Shown: positions 45,852 to 55,746, numbered from the stretch's first letter. The stretch: DNA of 64,000 nt from Cerasicoccus arenae (GCF_014651635.1 NZ_BMXG01000020.1:1-64000), one strand, 5' to 3'. Translations and numbers: made by a program. Notes: generated by a model from the sequence alone, not told the origin.

Positions 45852-46766
45852 GTGTCCGACATTAGCGCCCAAGTTCAAGATGACGCCCTAGCCCCGAATC
45901 AGGAATTATCCATACGCCTGCCTGCATTTGAGGGGCCTCTGGACCTGCTCCTGTTCCTGATTCGCAAGAACGAAATCGATATCTACGATATCCCGATTGA
46001 GCGGGTGACCCGACAATACCTTGACGTGCTGCATTCCATGGAGCAGCTCAACCTGGAGGTTGCGGGAGATTTCTTCGTGATGGCGGCGACGCTTATGTAT
46101 ATCAAGAGTCGGATGCTTCTGCCCACCAATGAACAGGTGAAGCAGGCGGCTGAAGAAGAGGAGGAGTCCGATCCTCGCTGGGAACTCGTCCAGCAGCTCT
46201 TGGAGTATAAGAAGTTCAAGGAGGCCGCTTACCAACTGCAGGACCTTGTGGAGACCCAACAGGACCTAATACCACGCATCTATCGCGAGTCTTCGGATCA
46301 GAAGGAGGCACGTCCGCTCAAGCCTACGGACAAAATCGAAATCTGGAACGGCTTCAATATGGTCCTTCGTCGTTTGGCAGAGGGCATGCGTAGCGGGGAA
46401 ATCAATGATGAGCAGGTTTCGGTGGCGGACCGCATGGAATACATTTTGGAGATACTGGAAACACGTGATGACTTCCATTTCACCGAGTTATTTGAGGACA
46501 AGGCCTATGGCATGAATTTGCTGGTCTCTACTTTTTTGGCCGTGTTGGAGTTATCCCGCCTGAAAAAGCTCTTCGTGATTCAGGACGATACCTACGGCGA
46601 CATCCGTTGCGAAAAGCGCATCATGACTCCAGAGGATGCTGAGGTCTTTGAGGAAGATGAGCCGGAAGAACCAGAGATTACCAATGCAGTGGCCACTGAA
46701 ACTTCAGCAGTGGACGAATCAGTCGAAAAAAAATCAGCCGACGAAGATTTCTCGGATGAGAAATAG
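45852..46766 (+). CDS. scpA: segregation and condensation protein ScpA
   Basis: 304 residues, GTG start. SIRLPAFEGPLDLLLFLIRKNEIDIYDIPI is the kleisin N-terminal part binding the SMC neck; central helices follow, and the C-terminal winged helix around ILETRDDFHFTELFE and VSTFLAVLELSRLKKLFVIQ binds the SMC head. A Glu/Asp-rich tail of about 45 residues (from EDAEVFEEDEPEEPE) is longer than usual. ScpB is not adjacent. Confidence 0.93.
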   Translation: MSDISAQVQDDALAPNQELSIRLPAFEGPLDLLLFLIRKNEIDIYDIPIERVTRQYLDVLHSMEQLNLEVAGDFFVMAATLMYIKSRMLLPTNEQVKQAAEEEEESDPRWELVQQLLEYKKFKEAAYQLQDLVETQQDLIPRIYRESSDQKEARPLKPTDKIEIWNGFNMVLRRLAEGMRSGEINDEQVSVADRMEYILEILETRDDFHFTELFEDKAYGMNLLVSTFLAVLELSRLKKLFVIQDDTYGDIRCEKRIMTPEDAEVFEEDEPEEPEITNAVATETSAVDESVEKKSADEDFSDEK

Positions 46767-46812
46767 CTTCGGCGGCTGAATTGAAAACTTATCGTAGACG
46801 GCGCTACGTCGG

Positions 46813-48654
46813 TTAAGCGTTCTTTGCGCGCTTTGTAATGCGGCGGCGCTCTTCGGAATCGAGGATGCGCTTGCGTAAACGTAGGAACTTCGGAGTGGCT
46901 TCAACTAGCTCATCGGCAGCGATGTATTCGATCGCGCGCTCAAGTGAGAACTTGATCGGTGGTGCGAGCTGGACGTTGTCATCTTTACCCGCAGAGCGCA
47001 TGTTATCGAGCTGCTTGGCTTTGCAAGGATTGACTGGTAGGTCTTCCTTGCGTGGGCATTCGCCGATGATCTGACCGTTATAGACATCTTCACCTGGTGC
47101 TACGAACAACTTGCCACGTGCTTGGATGAGGTTCAGCGAGAAGCCCATGCTCTTGCCCGTTGCGACCGAGCACAAGGTCCCCGTGTTGCGGGTGGTGATT
47201 TCACCGCCCTTGGGACGATATTCCAGGAACATGTGTGAGCATACGCCATGGCCGCTGGTCAGCGTTACTAAATCGCTCTCGAAGCCAATCAATCCACGGG
47301 TGGAAATGCTTGCCTCGATGGTGACGCCGGCATGGTGGTGTTCCATGTTGGTAATCTGAGCCTTTCGGTTGGAAAGGTTTTCCATGACCGAACCCAGCAT
47401 GTCTTCGGGCACTTCAACCCAGACTTGCTCAAATGGCTCACAGGTAGTGCCATCGATTTCCTTATAGAGAACAGTAGGTCGGGACACCATGACTTCATAG
47501 CCTTCACGGCGCATAGTTTCCACAAGCACTGCAATCTGCATGGCACCGCGGGCATTGACCAAGAAACGGGTGCCATCGCTGGTGTCAGCGACTTTGATCG
47601 AAATATTGGACTTCGTTTCGTGGATGAGGCGTTCGCGGACTTGGCGTGATGTGACCTTCTTGCCGTCCTTGCCAGCCAGAGGACCGTCGTTGACATGGAA
47701 TTCCATCTGCACGGTGGCTGGATCGATCTCCATGAAGGGAAGGGCTTCAGACTCTTTGTCGGCTGCAAGCGTATCGCCAATATCAATTTCGTCAAAGCCC
47801 GCGATGCCGACGATGTCGCCAGCACTGGTTTCATCAACAGGCATTACGCCCAATCCGGTGAAACGAATCAGCTTTGTGATTTTTACCCGCTCGACCTTGC
47901 CGTCCTTGCGCAGGGCGAAGATGGTGTCACCACTGGCGACCTTGCCTGAAAGGATACGGCCAATCGCGAGGCGACCCACAAAGTCATCCCAATCAATGTT
48001 GGATACCAACATGCGGAATTCACCGGCTTCGACGGTGGGGGGGGGGACATGCTCAACGATCGCCTCGAAGAGGGCGTCCATGTTTTCGCGAGGGCCATTG
48101 GCTTCACGATCCGCCCAGCCGTTTTTGGCAGAGGCGTAAAGGAAAGGGGCGTTGAATTGGTCTTCGGAGGCCTCAAGGTCGAGGAACAGCTCCAGCACCT
48201 TGTCGTGGACCCAGTCTGGGCGGGCGGTGTCACGGTCGACCTTATTAATGACGCACACGGTCTTGAGGCCATGGCCAAGGGCTTTGCGGAGCACCCAGCG
48301 GGTCTGTGCCTGCGGGCCGCCCACGGCGTCTGTTAGCAGGAGCACGCCGTCCACCATTTTCATCACGCGCTCCACTTCAGCACCAAAGTCAGCGTGGCCA
48401 GGGGTGTCGACGATATTGATTGTATAGCCTTTCCACTGGATGGCAGTGTTTTTGGCTTTGATCGTAATGCCCTTTTCACGTTCGAGGTCCATGCTGTCCA
48501 TGGCACGGACTTGAACTTCCTGGTTATCCCGATAGGTTCCGGATTGTTGCAGCAAGCAGTCCACCAAGGTGGTCTTCCCGTGGTCAACGTGGGCAATAAT
48601 TGCAATGTTGCGGATCTTCTCCGCAGTGCGAATGGGTTCGGCTAGCGCGCTCAT
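46813..48654 (-). CDS. typA: ribosome-associated GTPase TypA/BipA
   Basis: 613 residues. GTPase motifs AHVDHGKTTLVD (G1), LEREKGITIKAKNT (switch), DTPGHADFGAEV (G3) and NKVDRDTARPDWV (G4), then domains II, III and V and the BipA-specific C-terminal domain with TPKFLRLRKRILD near the end. It aids ribosome assembly and stress adaptation. A ten-C run in the coding strand (48037-48046) encodes VPPPT in the G domain. It converges on scpA. Confidence 0.97.
   Translation of the reverse strand: MSALAEPIRTAEKIRNIAIIAHVDHGKTTLVDCLLQQSGTYRDNQEVQVRAMDSMDLEREKGITIKAKNTAIQWKGYTINIVDTPGHADFGAEVERVMKMVDGVLLLTDAVGGPQAQTRWVLRKALGHGLKTVCVINKVDRDTARPDWVHDKVLELFLDLEASEDQFNAPFLYASAKNGWADREANGPRENMDALFEAIVEHVPPPTVEAGEFRMLVSNIDWDDFVGRLAIGRILSGKVASGDTIFALRKDGKVERVKITKLIRFTGLGVMPVDETSAGDIVGIAGFDEIDIGDTLAADKESEALPFMEIDPATVQMEFHVNDGPLAGKDGKKVTSRQVRERLIHETKSNISIKVADTSDGTRFLVNARGAMQIAVLVETMRREGYEVMVSRPTVLYKEIDGTTCEPFEQVWVEVPEDMLGSVMENLSNRKAQITNMEHHHAGVTIEASISTRGLIGFESDLVTLTSGHGVCSHMFLEYRPKGGEITTRNTGTLCSVATGKSMGFSLNLIQARGKLFVAPGEDVYNGQIIGECPRKEDLPVNPCKAKQLDNMRSAGKDDNVQLAPPIKFSLERAIEYIAADELVEATPKFLRLRKRILDSEERRRITKRAKNA
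48037..48046 (+). repeat. run of 10 G inside typA
   Basis: Read as CCCs in the minus-strand gene, encoding a Pro triplet between the G4 region and domain II. The frame is intact. Any one-base slip would inactivate TypA. Confidence 0.95.
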
Positions 48655-48705
48655 AAGAAATTAAAAAGCGCGGACGCTGACAAAGTTTTTCCTAATAAGC
48701 GAGGC

Positions 48706-48864
48706 TCATTTTTGATTTAACACCCAAAATGCGTGAATTACGCCTCCGATCCAAAAAAAGAAACAGCAGATAATGTTGATGAGTAGGTCCAGACCGACTC
48801 CCTTTTTAATGGCCACTGCCACAGGCGGAAGAAAAATGCATAGTAGAATTTCAACAAGGCTCAT
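48706..48864 (-). CDS. Pmp3/YqaE-family small membrane protein
   Basis: 52 residues from ATG 48864. Two membrane spans: LVEILLCIFLPPVAVAIKKG and LLINIICCFFFWIGGVIHAFW, with the Pmp3 signature CIFLPPVAV and the IxGxIHAxWV ending. Members are stress-induced plasma-membrane proteolipids that affect membrane potential. A longer in-frame start is unconserved. It is divergent from tRNA-Phe. Confidence 0.9.
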   Translation of the reverse strand: MSLVEILLCIFLPPVAVAIKKGVGLDLLINIICCFFFWIGGVIHAFWVLNQK

Positions 48865-48931
48865 GCACTCAAAATAGCACGCAAGAGACCAATGTCTACC
48901 CCTACTATAAAAATTAATTTTAAAATTCGCC

Positions 48932-48959
48932 TTGACCACACTTCACGAAGTGCAATTAT
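48932..48959 (+). promoter_or_regulatory. candidate tRNA-Phe promoter with spacer palindrome
   Basis: TTGACC at 48932-48937 and AATTAT at 48954-48959, spaced 16 bases, with A/T-rich DNA upstream. The perfect inverted repeat CACTTC-AC-GAAGTG (48939-48952) fills the spacer. The tRNA begins 17 bases after the -10. Confidence 0.5.
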
Positions 48960-48976
48960 CCCCGTTTTTCCAGATT

Positions 48977-49052
<76 letters not shown>

Positions 49053-49057
49053 TTTAT

Positions 49058-49092
49058 AAATCCCGCTAAGTCAAAAACTTAGCGGGATTTTT
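49058..49092 (+). terminator. rho-independent terminator of tRNA-Phe
   Basis: AAATCCCGCTAAGT (49058-49071), loop CAAAA, then ACTTAGCGGGATTT (49077-49090): a perfect 14-bp stem followed by T's. It starts six bases after the tRNA CCA end. Confidence 0.92.
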
Positions 49093-49265
49093 AATGAGTG
49101 AATCAGAGTCTATGAAAGCCGCGTGTACTTTGTGTTGAAGATTCCAGCGTTTAGCCCATTCATGATAATTAGGCAGTTAGTGTCTTTTTCAGGCAAACTT
49201 GATCTTCTTAGGGGATGACTCGTTCTCGTTAACTCTTGCCCGGAGCGGATATGGAGCCGAGTCAC
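49093..49265. other. short gene-free spacer between tRNA-Phe terminator and mdh terminator
   Basis: Nothing recognisable; open frames here are continuations of antisense frames of mdh. Confidence 0.4.
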
Positions 49266-49295
49266 AAAAAAGCCCGGCGCTAATGGCCGGGCTTT
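49266..49295 (-). terminator. rho-independent terminator of mdh
   Basis: Stem AAAGCCCGGC (49269-49278) and GCCGGGCTTT (49286-49295) with loop GCTAATG. Read on the minus strand it ends in a run of six T, so it terminates mdh, whose stop lies about 26 bases upstream. Confidence 0.88.
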
Positions 49296-49321
49296 GACAA
49301 TGCGTGGTGTGAAAACGGAGC

Positions 49322-50305
49322 TTACAGGGCCGCAAGAGCCATTTCTCGCTCGTCGAGGAGCTCTTGGTTGGACTTGGCGATCTGTTCCTTGGCGTAGTCG
49401 GTGAGCTGGACGCCCTTGACCACTTCCCACTTCTCGCCGTCACTCTTGATCGGTAGCGAAGTGATGATACCTTCTGGCACGCCATATTCGCCGCTGGAGA
49501 GCACGCAGACGCTGTGGAATTCGCTAGGGGCGGTTTTGGTAGTCAAGCTGACGACGGTGTCAACTACGGCGTTTGCAGCGGATGCGGCCGATGACGCGCC
49601 ACGAGCAGCGATGATCTCAGCGCCACGCTTGCCAACCTTGGGGACGAATGTGTCCTTGAGCCATGTTTCGTCGCCAATGACGTCCAACGCGGGCTTGCCA
49701 CTGATCTTGGCGTTGTAGAAATCCGGGAACATGGTCGGTGAGTGGTTGCCCCACACGCAGAGGTTGGCGATGTCTTTGACTGGCACGCTAGCCTTTTGAG
49801 CGAGTTGGGTCTTGGCGCGATTTTCGTCCAGACGCGTCATTGCAAACCAGCGCTCAGCAGGGATTTTTGGCGCGTGCTTCTGAGCGATGAGGCAATTGGT
49901 ATTGCAGGGGTTACCTACAACGAGGATGCGGACGTCGGCTGCTGCGTTATCATTGATTGCTTTGCCTTGGCCAACGAAGATTTTGCCATTGATCCCAAGT
50001 AGGTCGGCGCGCTCCATGCCTTGCTTACGTGGCACTGAGCCAACGAGTAGCGCCCAGTTGACGTCTTTGAAGCCGACGTTCAGATCACTGGTCTGGACGA
50101 TCTCAGTGAGCAGCGGGAAAGCGCAGTCGTCCAGTTCCATGGCGACGCCGCGGAGGGCGTTCATGCCGGGTTCAATTTCAATGAGGTTCAGCGCAACGGG
50201 CTGATCAGGGCCAAACATTTGGCCTGAAGCGATGCGGAACAGTAGGGCGTAGCCGATGTTGCCGGCTGCACCAGTGATGGCGACACGGATGGGTTTCTTG
50301 CTCAT
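49322..50305 (-). CDS. mdh: malate dehydrogenase
   Basis: 327 residues from ATG 50305, which precedes the conserved [21 protein letters not shown]; the frame is open upstream to 50353 but unconserved. NAD-binding glycine motif TGAAGNIGY, substrate loop with [18 protein letters not shown], and catalytic His in [12 protein letters not shown]. The GAAGxIGY start and length indicate the cytosolic-type MDH branch (TIGR01759-like). It interconverts malate and oxaloacetate in the TCA cycle. It has its own terminator. Confidence 0.96.
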   Translation of the reverse strand: MSKKPIRVAITGAAGNIGYALLFRIASGQMFGPDQPVALNLIEIEPGMNALRGVAMELDDCAFPLLTEIVQTSDLNVGFKDVNWALLVGSVPRKQGMERADLLGINGKIFVGQGKAINDNAAADVRILVVGNPCNTNCLIAQKHAPKIPAERWFAMTRLDENRAKTQLAQKASVPVKDIANLCVWGNHSPTMFPDFYNAKISGKPALDVIGDETWLKDTFVPKVGKRGAEIIAARGASSAASAANAVVDTVVSLTTKTAPSEFHSVCVLSSGEYGVPEGIITSLPIKSDGEKWEVVKGVQLTDYAKEQIAKSNQELLDEREMALAAL

Positions 50306-50680
50306 GCTTTGATTGCGATAAGGGTTTGTTTTATACAGGACGTAAGCGCTCATGGCCGGGGGGACTTGTTGAGAGATTTTGGACGAATATGAGAGATTTC
50401 TTTCGCATTTGTCAACTGCCCTCCGACTTGAAGTTCTGATTAATGCTGCTTATTGCTGAGGGGGCAAAGCAGAATCGCTGATGTTTGGCGGTTTATTAGG
50501 CTGCCTGTCATGGCGTGCAAGCGATTGTTCTAGCAAATGAACTACGGCTTGATTAATCACTCTGGTGGATTTTTATCGGAGCCATGGCAGACGCCTGCTC
50601 CACCGGTGGTGCAACGAGCTTGTGGCGGAACCCATTCGGCGGTTGCCTTGTCGCAAGCAAATCTGCCAGATTAAATTCCT
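50306..50680. other. intergenic region between divergent mdh and coiled-coil gene
   Basis: 375 bases with no gene. It should hold promoters in both directions; no consensus pair stands out. A six-G run is at 50358-50363. The word GCTGCTTATTGCTG here (about 50447) also occurs near 17787 and may be coincidence. Confidence 0.35.
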
Positions 50681-52171
50681 ATGAACCGTTCCCTCTTACT
50701 CGTCATATGCGACTTCCTGCTGCTCAGCTTGCTGGCGCTGGCGCGCTTTGATGAGCCGGCGGATCAGGCACCTGAGGCCGAACAGGCTATTGAGCAGGAT
50801 GCCCAGGCTAATCAGGACCTTATTGACGTGCTCAAAATGTCGCTGGACGCCGAGCAGGAGAATCGCGCTGATCTGTCCACCGAACTTAAGGAGACACAGG
50901 AGGAACTGGAGGCGCGCGCCAAGGCTTTGGCCGAGCGCGAAGCGAAGCTTGAAGAAAGTCAGCAAAATGCCGAACAGCTTGCGGCCGAAAAAGCGCGTCT
51001 GGAGGAGCAACGCGCCACGCTTGCACTTGCCAATGAAGCCGCTGAAGCGGAACGTGCCCGTCTGGCTGAACAATCCGAGGCTGCTCGCCAGAAATTGGCC
51101 GAGGCCGAACGTGATCGAATTGAGCTGGCCAAGTCATTGGCCGAGGTCAAAGAAACCGCTGCGACGTCCACCGAGCGACTCCGAGCCATTCAAAGTGAAC
51201 TTGAGGCTAAGGCCGCCGCGGTTGAGAAGTTGGATGAGGAGCGCCAGCGATTGGCCAGTGAGGTGAAAACTGCTGAGTTAGAAAAACAGACGCTGTCGAC
51301 ACAGTTGGAAGTTAGCCGAACAGAAGCCCGCACCGCCGCTGAGAGACTGGAAGTCGCGCAGCGCGATATAGAGATTACTCGGCGGGAAAAAGCCAGTATG
51401 CAGCAGACTACCCAAACGCTCGCGGAGGGGGTTGGTGCCTTGGCTGAGTCCACAGACCAGATTCGTGAAGAGGTTAAGCGTGCCCAGCCATTGTCCCTGA
51501 ACACCATTTTCGATCGCTATCAGAAGAACAAGGTTCGTATCACCTTCGATGCAAAGGAGTCCGGGGTCTTCGGATCTTCGACCGAGCAATACAGCTTGGA
51601 CACGGTCCTTGTGCGAGATGGGGCGAGCGTTTACGCACTTATCCCCGCCAGCAAAACGCCGTTTCGGAAAAGCGGCTTGCTGGGTGTCACTGGAATTATT
51701 CGTTTTGGCAGTCGGGCGGGGCGGTTTGATTCAGTCGGTTCGCTTTCAGCGGATCCGCGCATCCTTGCGTTACGTTTGTCAGAGAGCTTTCCAGCGAACT
51801 GGGGTGTAACGGCCTTCAATCTCGCCAAAGAACCACTTAAATATCCGCAGGCAATTTTAGTCAACGATCAGGGGAAATATGGGGAAGTCGGCTTTAAAAT
51901 CGTCCCGGCGCACCCTGAATACCTCGACATGGATTCGTCGATTTTCAATGAGTTGTTTGGCGAGTTCTCCCCCCGCGAGGGTGATTTAGTGTTTTCGCAA
52001 ACAGGTGATCTGATCGGTATGATGGTCAATGGGCAGTTCGCCGTGATTGCTCCCTCGGCCAACCTCTCTGCCAAACTTTCATTGGGAGATAGTTTCTCCG
52101 CTGCGCTCGTTAAGGCCTACCAGCAGCGGGTTCAAGCCAATGCCCAGTTGTTGCCGCCAGACCTTCGGTGA
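50681..52171 (+). CDS. membrane-anchored coiled-coil protein of unknown function
   Basis: 496 residues. One N-terminal membrane anchor (MNRSLLLVICDFLLLSLLALA), then an Ala/Glu/Gln/Arg-rich coiled coil of about 230 residues (30-265) with regular heptads, then a globular domain of about 220 residues (from SLNTIFDRYQKNKVRIT) rich in beta strands and ending LPPDLR. The anchor MNRSLLLVICDFLLLSLLAL is a familiar N-terminus in Verrucomicrobial hypothetical proteins, but I know no function. The globular part is not recognised; a protease-like beta fold is possible. Monocistronic. Confidence 0.7.
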   Translation: MNRSLLLVICDFLLLSLLALARFDEPADQAPEAEQAIEQDAQANQDLIDVLKMSLDAEQENRADLSTELKETQEELEARAKALAEREAKLEESQQNAEQLAAEKARLEEQRATLALANEAAEAERARLAEQSEAARQKLAEAERDRIELAKSLAEVKETAATSTERLRAIQSELEAKAAAVEKLDEERQRLASEVKTAELEKQTLSTQLEVSRTEARTAAERLEVAQRDIEITRREKASMQQTTQTLAEGVGALAESTDQIREEVKRAQPLSLNTIFDRYQKNKVRITFDAKESGVFGSSTEQYSLDTVLVRDGASVYALIPASKTPFRKSGLLGVTGIIRFGSRAGRFDSVGSLSADPRILALRLSESFPANWGVTAFNLAKEPLKYPQAILVNDQGKYGEVGFKIVPAHPEYLDMDSSIFNELFGEFSPREGDLVFSQTGDLIGMMVNGQFAVIAPSANLSAKLSLGDSFSAALVKAYQQRVQANAQLLPPDLR

Positions 52172-52225
52172 GCGAGGCATGCGAACAAAAAGATTCGCAT
52201 CAACGGATGAATTCATCGCTGCCGA

Positions 52226-52975
52226 TTAGCAGACCAAGGTCCCAATAGTCTCACCCATGACAGCACGACGAATGCTGTCGGACTCATTCATGTCGAAGAC
52301 GATGATCGGCATCTCATTGTCGAGGCAAAGCGAGAATGCGGTGGAGTCCATGACGGCGTATTGATTTTTCAATGCGTCGATGAAAGTGATCTGATCAAAT
52401 TTCTTTGCGCCAGAGTTTTTTACGGGATCAGCATCGTAGATACCGTCAACCTTTGTTGCCTTCATGATGACGTCGGCACCGATCTCACTAGCGCGTAGGG
52501 CAGCGGTGGTGTCCGTGGAAAAATACGGATTGCCGGTGCCAGCAACGAAAATCACGACACGGCCTTTTTCCAAGTGGCGAATCGCGCGGCGCAAGATGAA
52601 GGGCTCGGCTACTTCCTCAATGTGTAGTGCACTTTGAACGCGGACGGGGACGCCGTTTTTCTCCAGGCAATCCATTAAAGCTAGGCCGTTAATCATTGTG
52701 GCCATCATGCCCATGAAGTCGCCTGTCGTGCGGTCAACTTTCTGACTGCTGGCCGCGCCTAACTTGCCGCGGAAAATATTACCCCCACCAACAACCAAGC
52801 AAATCTGAACACCGAGGTCGTGGACTTTTTTGATTTCCAAGGCGATACGTTGCAAGATTTCTCCGCTAATCGTGTCGCCCGCAGTGCGGTCGCCCAAGGC
52901 TTCGCCACTGAGCTTCAGGACGATGCGTTTGTATTTCGGTTGGTTTTTAGAGTTAGCGGTAGTTTCTTCAGCCAT
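52226..52975 (-). CDS. pyrH: uridylate kinase
   Basis: 249 residues. [16 protein letters not shown] start, GGGNIFRG loop, [21 protein letters not shown], and [30 protein letters not shown] are UMP-kinase hallmarks of the amino-acid-kinase fold. It makes UDP from UMP. A few extra residues precede the core ([13 protein letters not shown]). frr, its common neighbour, is not adjacent. Confidence 0.97.
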   Translation of the reverse strand: MAEETTANSKNQPKYKRIVLKLSGEALGDRTAGDTISGEILQRIALEIKKVHDLGVQICLVVGGGNIFRGKLGAASSQKVDRTTGDFMGMMATMINGLALMDCLEKNGVPVRVQSALHIEEVAEPFILRRAIRHLEKGRVVIFVAGTGNPYFSTDTTAALRASEIGADVIMKATKVDGIYDADPVKNSGAKKFDQITFIDALKNQYAVMDSTAFSLCLDNEMPIIVFDMNESDSIRRAVMGETIGTLVC

Positions 52976-53082
52976 AGCAGGAGATGTTTAAGGCGTAAAC
53001 TAGCCGCGCCGTCAAATATTTTGGCGTGAATCTCATTTGTTGCCTCGACTAATGACTGACTAAGGGTGCATTACTACTGCAA

Positions 53083-53793
53083 TTAAAAACCGAACCCAAG
53101 TTGGTTGGGGGGGGAGGGTGGCTCAACGGTTGGCATGATGCACTCTGGCATATCATTACGCACGCTGTTGACCAGTGGGGTGACGGGCTTGCGGATGAAG
53201 AAGTCTTCTGGAGCTGGCCGGAGTAGGTCCGCTAACTTGGCAGGTTGTTGTACCTTCGGGTCGAGCCAGCGGTCGTATTGACTCTCTGGGATGATCACTG
53301 GCATACGCTTGTGGATGGGGGTCATGAAGTCGTTTGCAGCAGTCGTGAGGATCGTGGCAGACTCGATTTCCGAGCCGTCGGGGGAGCCCCAATGATCAAA
53401 TAATCCTGCGAAATAGAAGGGCTCGTGGTCCGGTCGGCGGATGTAGTAAGGTTGCTTCTGCCCTCCAATGGCCTTCCATTCATAGAAACCGTCGGCTGGA
53501 ATGAGGCAACGATGGTGGCGCATTGGGCCACGGAAAGCGGGTTTAACCGCAGCGGTCTCTGAACGCGCATTAAGCAGTTGGTGTGCAATCGATGGCTCTT
53601 TGGCCCAAAAGGGTACCAGGCCCCAACTGAAGATCGCGAGCTCGCGATTTCCGCTGTTTTCATTGGCCCGGACGGCTGCGATGGGCTGCGTCGGGGCAAT
53701 GTTGTAGCGCGCCTTCATTCGGGCGACTTGTTGGAGTTTTACGAGGCTGCCCAGAGCGGCTTTAATTTGGAACAAGGTGTATCGACAGCACAT
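53083..53793 (-). CDS. SRAP / HMCES-YedK abasic-site crosslinking protease
   Basis: 236 residues. After Met removal the catalytic Cys2 is exposed (MCCRYTLF; the second Cys is at 3, where Gly is common). Conserved YNIAPTQPIA (Asn), IPADGFYEWK (Glu) and HKRMPVII (His) complete the abasic-DNA crosslink site. It shields abasic sites in single-stranded DNA. Two eight-G runs flank it, 53107-53114 inside the 3' end and 53800-53807 just upstream of the ATG. Confidence 0.95.
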   Translation of the reverse strand: MCCRYTLFQIKAALGSLVKLQQVARMKARYNIAPTQPIAAVRANENSGNRELAIFSWGLVPFWAKEPSIAHQLLNARSETAAVKPAFRGPMRHHRCLIPADGFYEWKAIGGQKQPYYIRRPDHEPFYFAGLFDHWGSPDGSEIESATILTTAANDFMTPIHKRMPVIIPESQYDRWLDPKVQQPAKLADLLRPAPEDFFIRKPVTPLVNSVRNDMPECIMPTVEPPSPPNQLGFGF

Positions 53794-54099
53794 GGCGAAG
53801 GGGGGGGCACTGTTTTATAGAGCGAGATGACCTTGATGAAGAGTAGCCTGTCACTTGCAATAATCAAATTCTCATTCGAGATGGGCCATTGCTTGCTATG
53901 GGATTTATCGTTTTATGCGTTTTTTTTATTGTTAAACTATTGCGTATAAGCTACTTAAGTAATTTTATTGAACTTGGTTGGATGACGTGACTGCCTGAAG
54001 ATTTGAGTTTGTGTAATGTCCGGTTGCCAATCGATGGTGGGAAATATTATGAAATAAAGGCTCTTTAATGAGGTCATGACCTCGGGGTTAGAGTGATCA
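53794..54099. other. A/T-rich intergenic region
   Basis: 306 bases, clearly more A/T-rich than the flanks, with no gene, no repeat other than the eight-G run at 53800-53807, and no clear terminator. It separates the SRAP gene (start side) from the 3' end of the FAD-enzyme gene. Confidence 0.4.
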
Positions 54100-55674
54100 C
54101 TATTCGTAATGCAGGATCGCCAAGTCGTGTAGTCTGCGAACCAGTTTTAAATGCGCCCCCAGTCCATTACCAACCTTTGGGTGCCCGTTGAAGAGGCTGT
54201 CGCCGATGGGGATAATGGGAACTCCCTCGTAACGTTCGAGCTTTTTGCCGATTGTGCGCAAACGTGGTTCATAGAGAAACGGCGGTTCCACGCCCCACGA
54301 GCCCCACTCAGGCGAAAGCGATCGTATGTAGCGCACTAATTCGTAAATGCGTAGGTCCAGGTGGAGGCGCTTGAAGGTGGTTTTGCCAAAGGTTTTTGCG
54401 AAGGTGCTGGGGCGTGGTAAGCTTTCCGCCAATGCCCAGTAAGCCTCTTTAGTTAGGTTGATCAGTAATAATAGTTCGTTGATATCACTATGTAATTTAC
54501 CCTCCCAAAGGTAGAATAAGCGATCCCGATTCCGTGGCGTAATCCATTTGAGCAACGGGTTGTAGAGCTCGACTGGGATTCCCGTCATTTTGAACATCGC
54601 AAGTTTCACTGGCCCGCCGTTCCATTGAGGGATGTGCCAATCGCCTTCACGGTTTGCGATGATTGCTTTATCGCGGCAGGCGTCGATACGCCGTATGCCC
54701 ATTGGCGCAAGCTGCTCCACGGTGGAGTATGGCCGTATGGGCACGGCGAGTGACGCAGTCGTTGGCTGTTCTCGGACTTTGTTTGCCTCTCCTAAATTCA
54801 AACGTCCACCGCTAGCGTCAATATACAGATGTGGCTTTTGCTCAGCGAGCACATCCAATGGAGCCATTTCTTCAAACCAGAAAATCACCCCCTGTTGGTG
54901 GCAAGAGGACAAGAGAATCGTTTCCCAGACGCCGATCGTTGCCCCGACATATGCTTGATTACCCCAGCCTCGAAAAAGCTGTCGCACCACTGGCTCATAT
55001 AGATCAGCAAGCATGTTATTGGAGATTTGGGTTAGCCATCGCCGCTTATAAGGGGCACGAAGTCCCGGTCGCTGCACGCGTGTATCCGTTACGAGTATAT
55101 TAATCTGATGGCCAAAGCTGCGCTTGAGGGAGTTTGCCAAGGCAAGGCCGACGGGACCGGCACCAAAAATGACTATTTTCAAGCCATCACCTTGCAAACG
55201 CTTGATGAGCCGATGCCTAGTGTTTTTCCGAGACAGGCCAAAACTGTCGACGAGATGACCGCCGTTAGTTAATTCGGAGTGCCGTAGAGCTGCTCGCCAG
55301 CGTTTTTCGATGTTAGGATTCTTTAGTAATTCATCCAATGAGAATGGCTTGCCGACGGTATGGCTTCTGCTTTTAGGAATCCGTTCGCGAGGAAAACGCT
55401 GAATCGACGTATCCAGAAAACGCTGGTCGACCGAGACGGCGTAGTTCCAGCCGTGCCCAGCTGTTTCTAGCTGACTCGGAACCAACCCTAGGTAACTTTG
55501 CTCCATACGTCGCGCAAACGCGGTTAGCTTCGGCGAAGGAGTGATGGCTATCGTTTTCCGGAGTAATTCACGGGTCACGAAGTCCGCAGGGAATCGGCGC
55601 AAAGAATCATAAAGGAGGCGCTTGTCTTCAGCCAACTGTCCTTGGCGAATCCTTACTTTCGCCATTTTGCTCAT
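54100..55674 (-). CDS. FAD-dependent oxidoreductase / monooxygenase-like protein
   Basis: 524 residues from ATG 55674 (a GTG at 55713 is an alternative). An unrecognised helical N-terminal region (about 1-165) precedes a Rossmann FAD site, LKIVIFGAGPVGLALANSLK (Gly at about 171, 173 and 176), and near the C-terminus the second FAD motif PIGDSLFNGHPKVGNGLGAHL, as in aromatic-ring hydroxylases. A conserved DG motif between them is not clear. Its start lies about 70 bases from the 3' end of the ketosynthase gene on the same strand, so it may modify the product of that acyl module (inference). Substrate unknown. Confidence 0.65.
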   Translation of the reverse strand: MSKMAKVRIRQGQLAEDKRLLYDSLRRFPADFVTRELLRKTIAITPSPKLTAFARRMEQSYLGLVPSQLETAGHGWNYAVSVDQRFLDTSIQRFPRERIPKSRSHTVGKPFSLDELLKNPNIEKRWRAALRHSELTNGGHLVDSFGLSRKNTRHRLIKRLQGDGLKIVIFGAGPVGLALANSLKRSFGHQINILVTDTRVQRPGLRAPYKRRWLTQISNNMLADLYEPVVRQLFRGWGNQAYVGATIGVWETILLSSCHQQGVIFWFEEMAPLDVLAEQKPHLYIDASGGRLNLGEANKVREQPTTASLAVPIRPYSTVEQLAPMGIRRIDACRDKAIIANREGDWHIPQWNGGPVKLAMFKMTGIPVELYNPLLKWITPRNRDRLFYLWEGKLHSDINELLLLINLTKEAYWALAESLPRPSTFAKTFGKTTFKRLHLDLRIYELVRYIRSLSPEWGSWGVEPPFLYEPRLRTIGKKLERYEGVPIIPIGDSLFNGHPKVGNGLGAHLKLVRRLHDLAILHYE

Positions 55675-55746
55675 TGGGGAAAGTGGAGCGCAGTGGTGTG
55701 CCTGTCCTGACACATGATGTGATGATTGTCTTGGCGGAGTCTGTGA

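Noticed and set aside
49110..49430. Open frame at the 3' side of mdh
   Set aside because: Runs through the mdh terminator and is out of frame with mdh; composition is unlike a protein.
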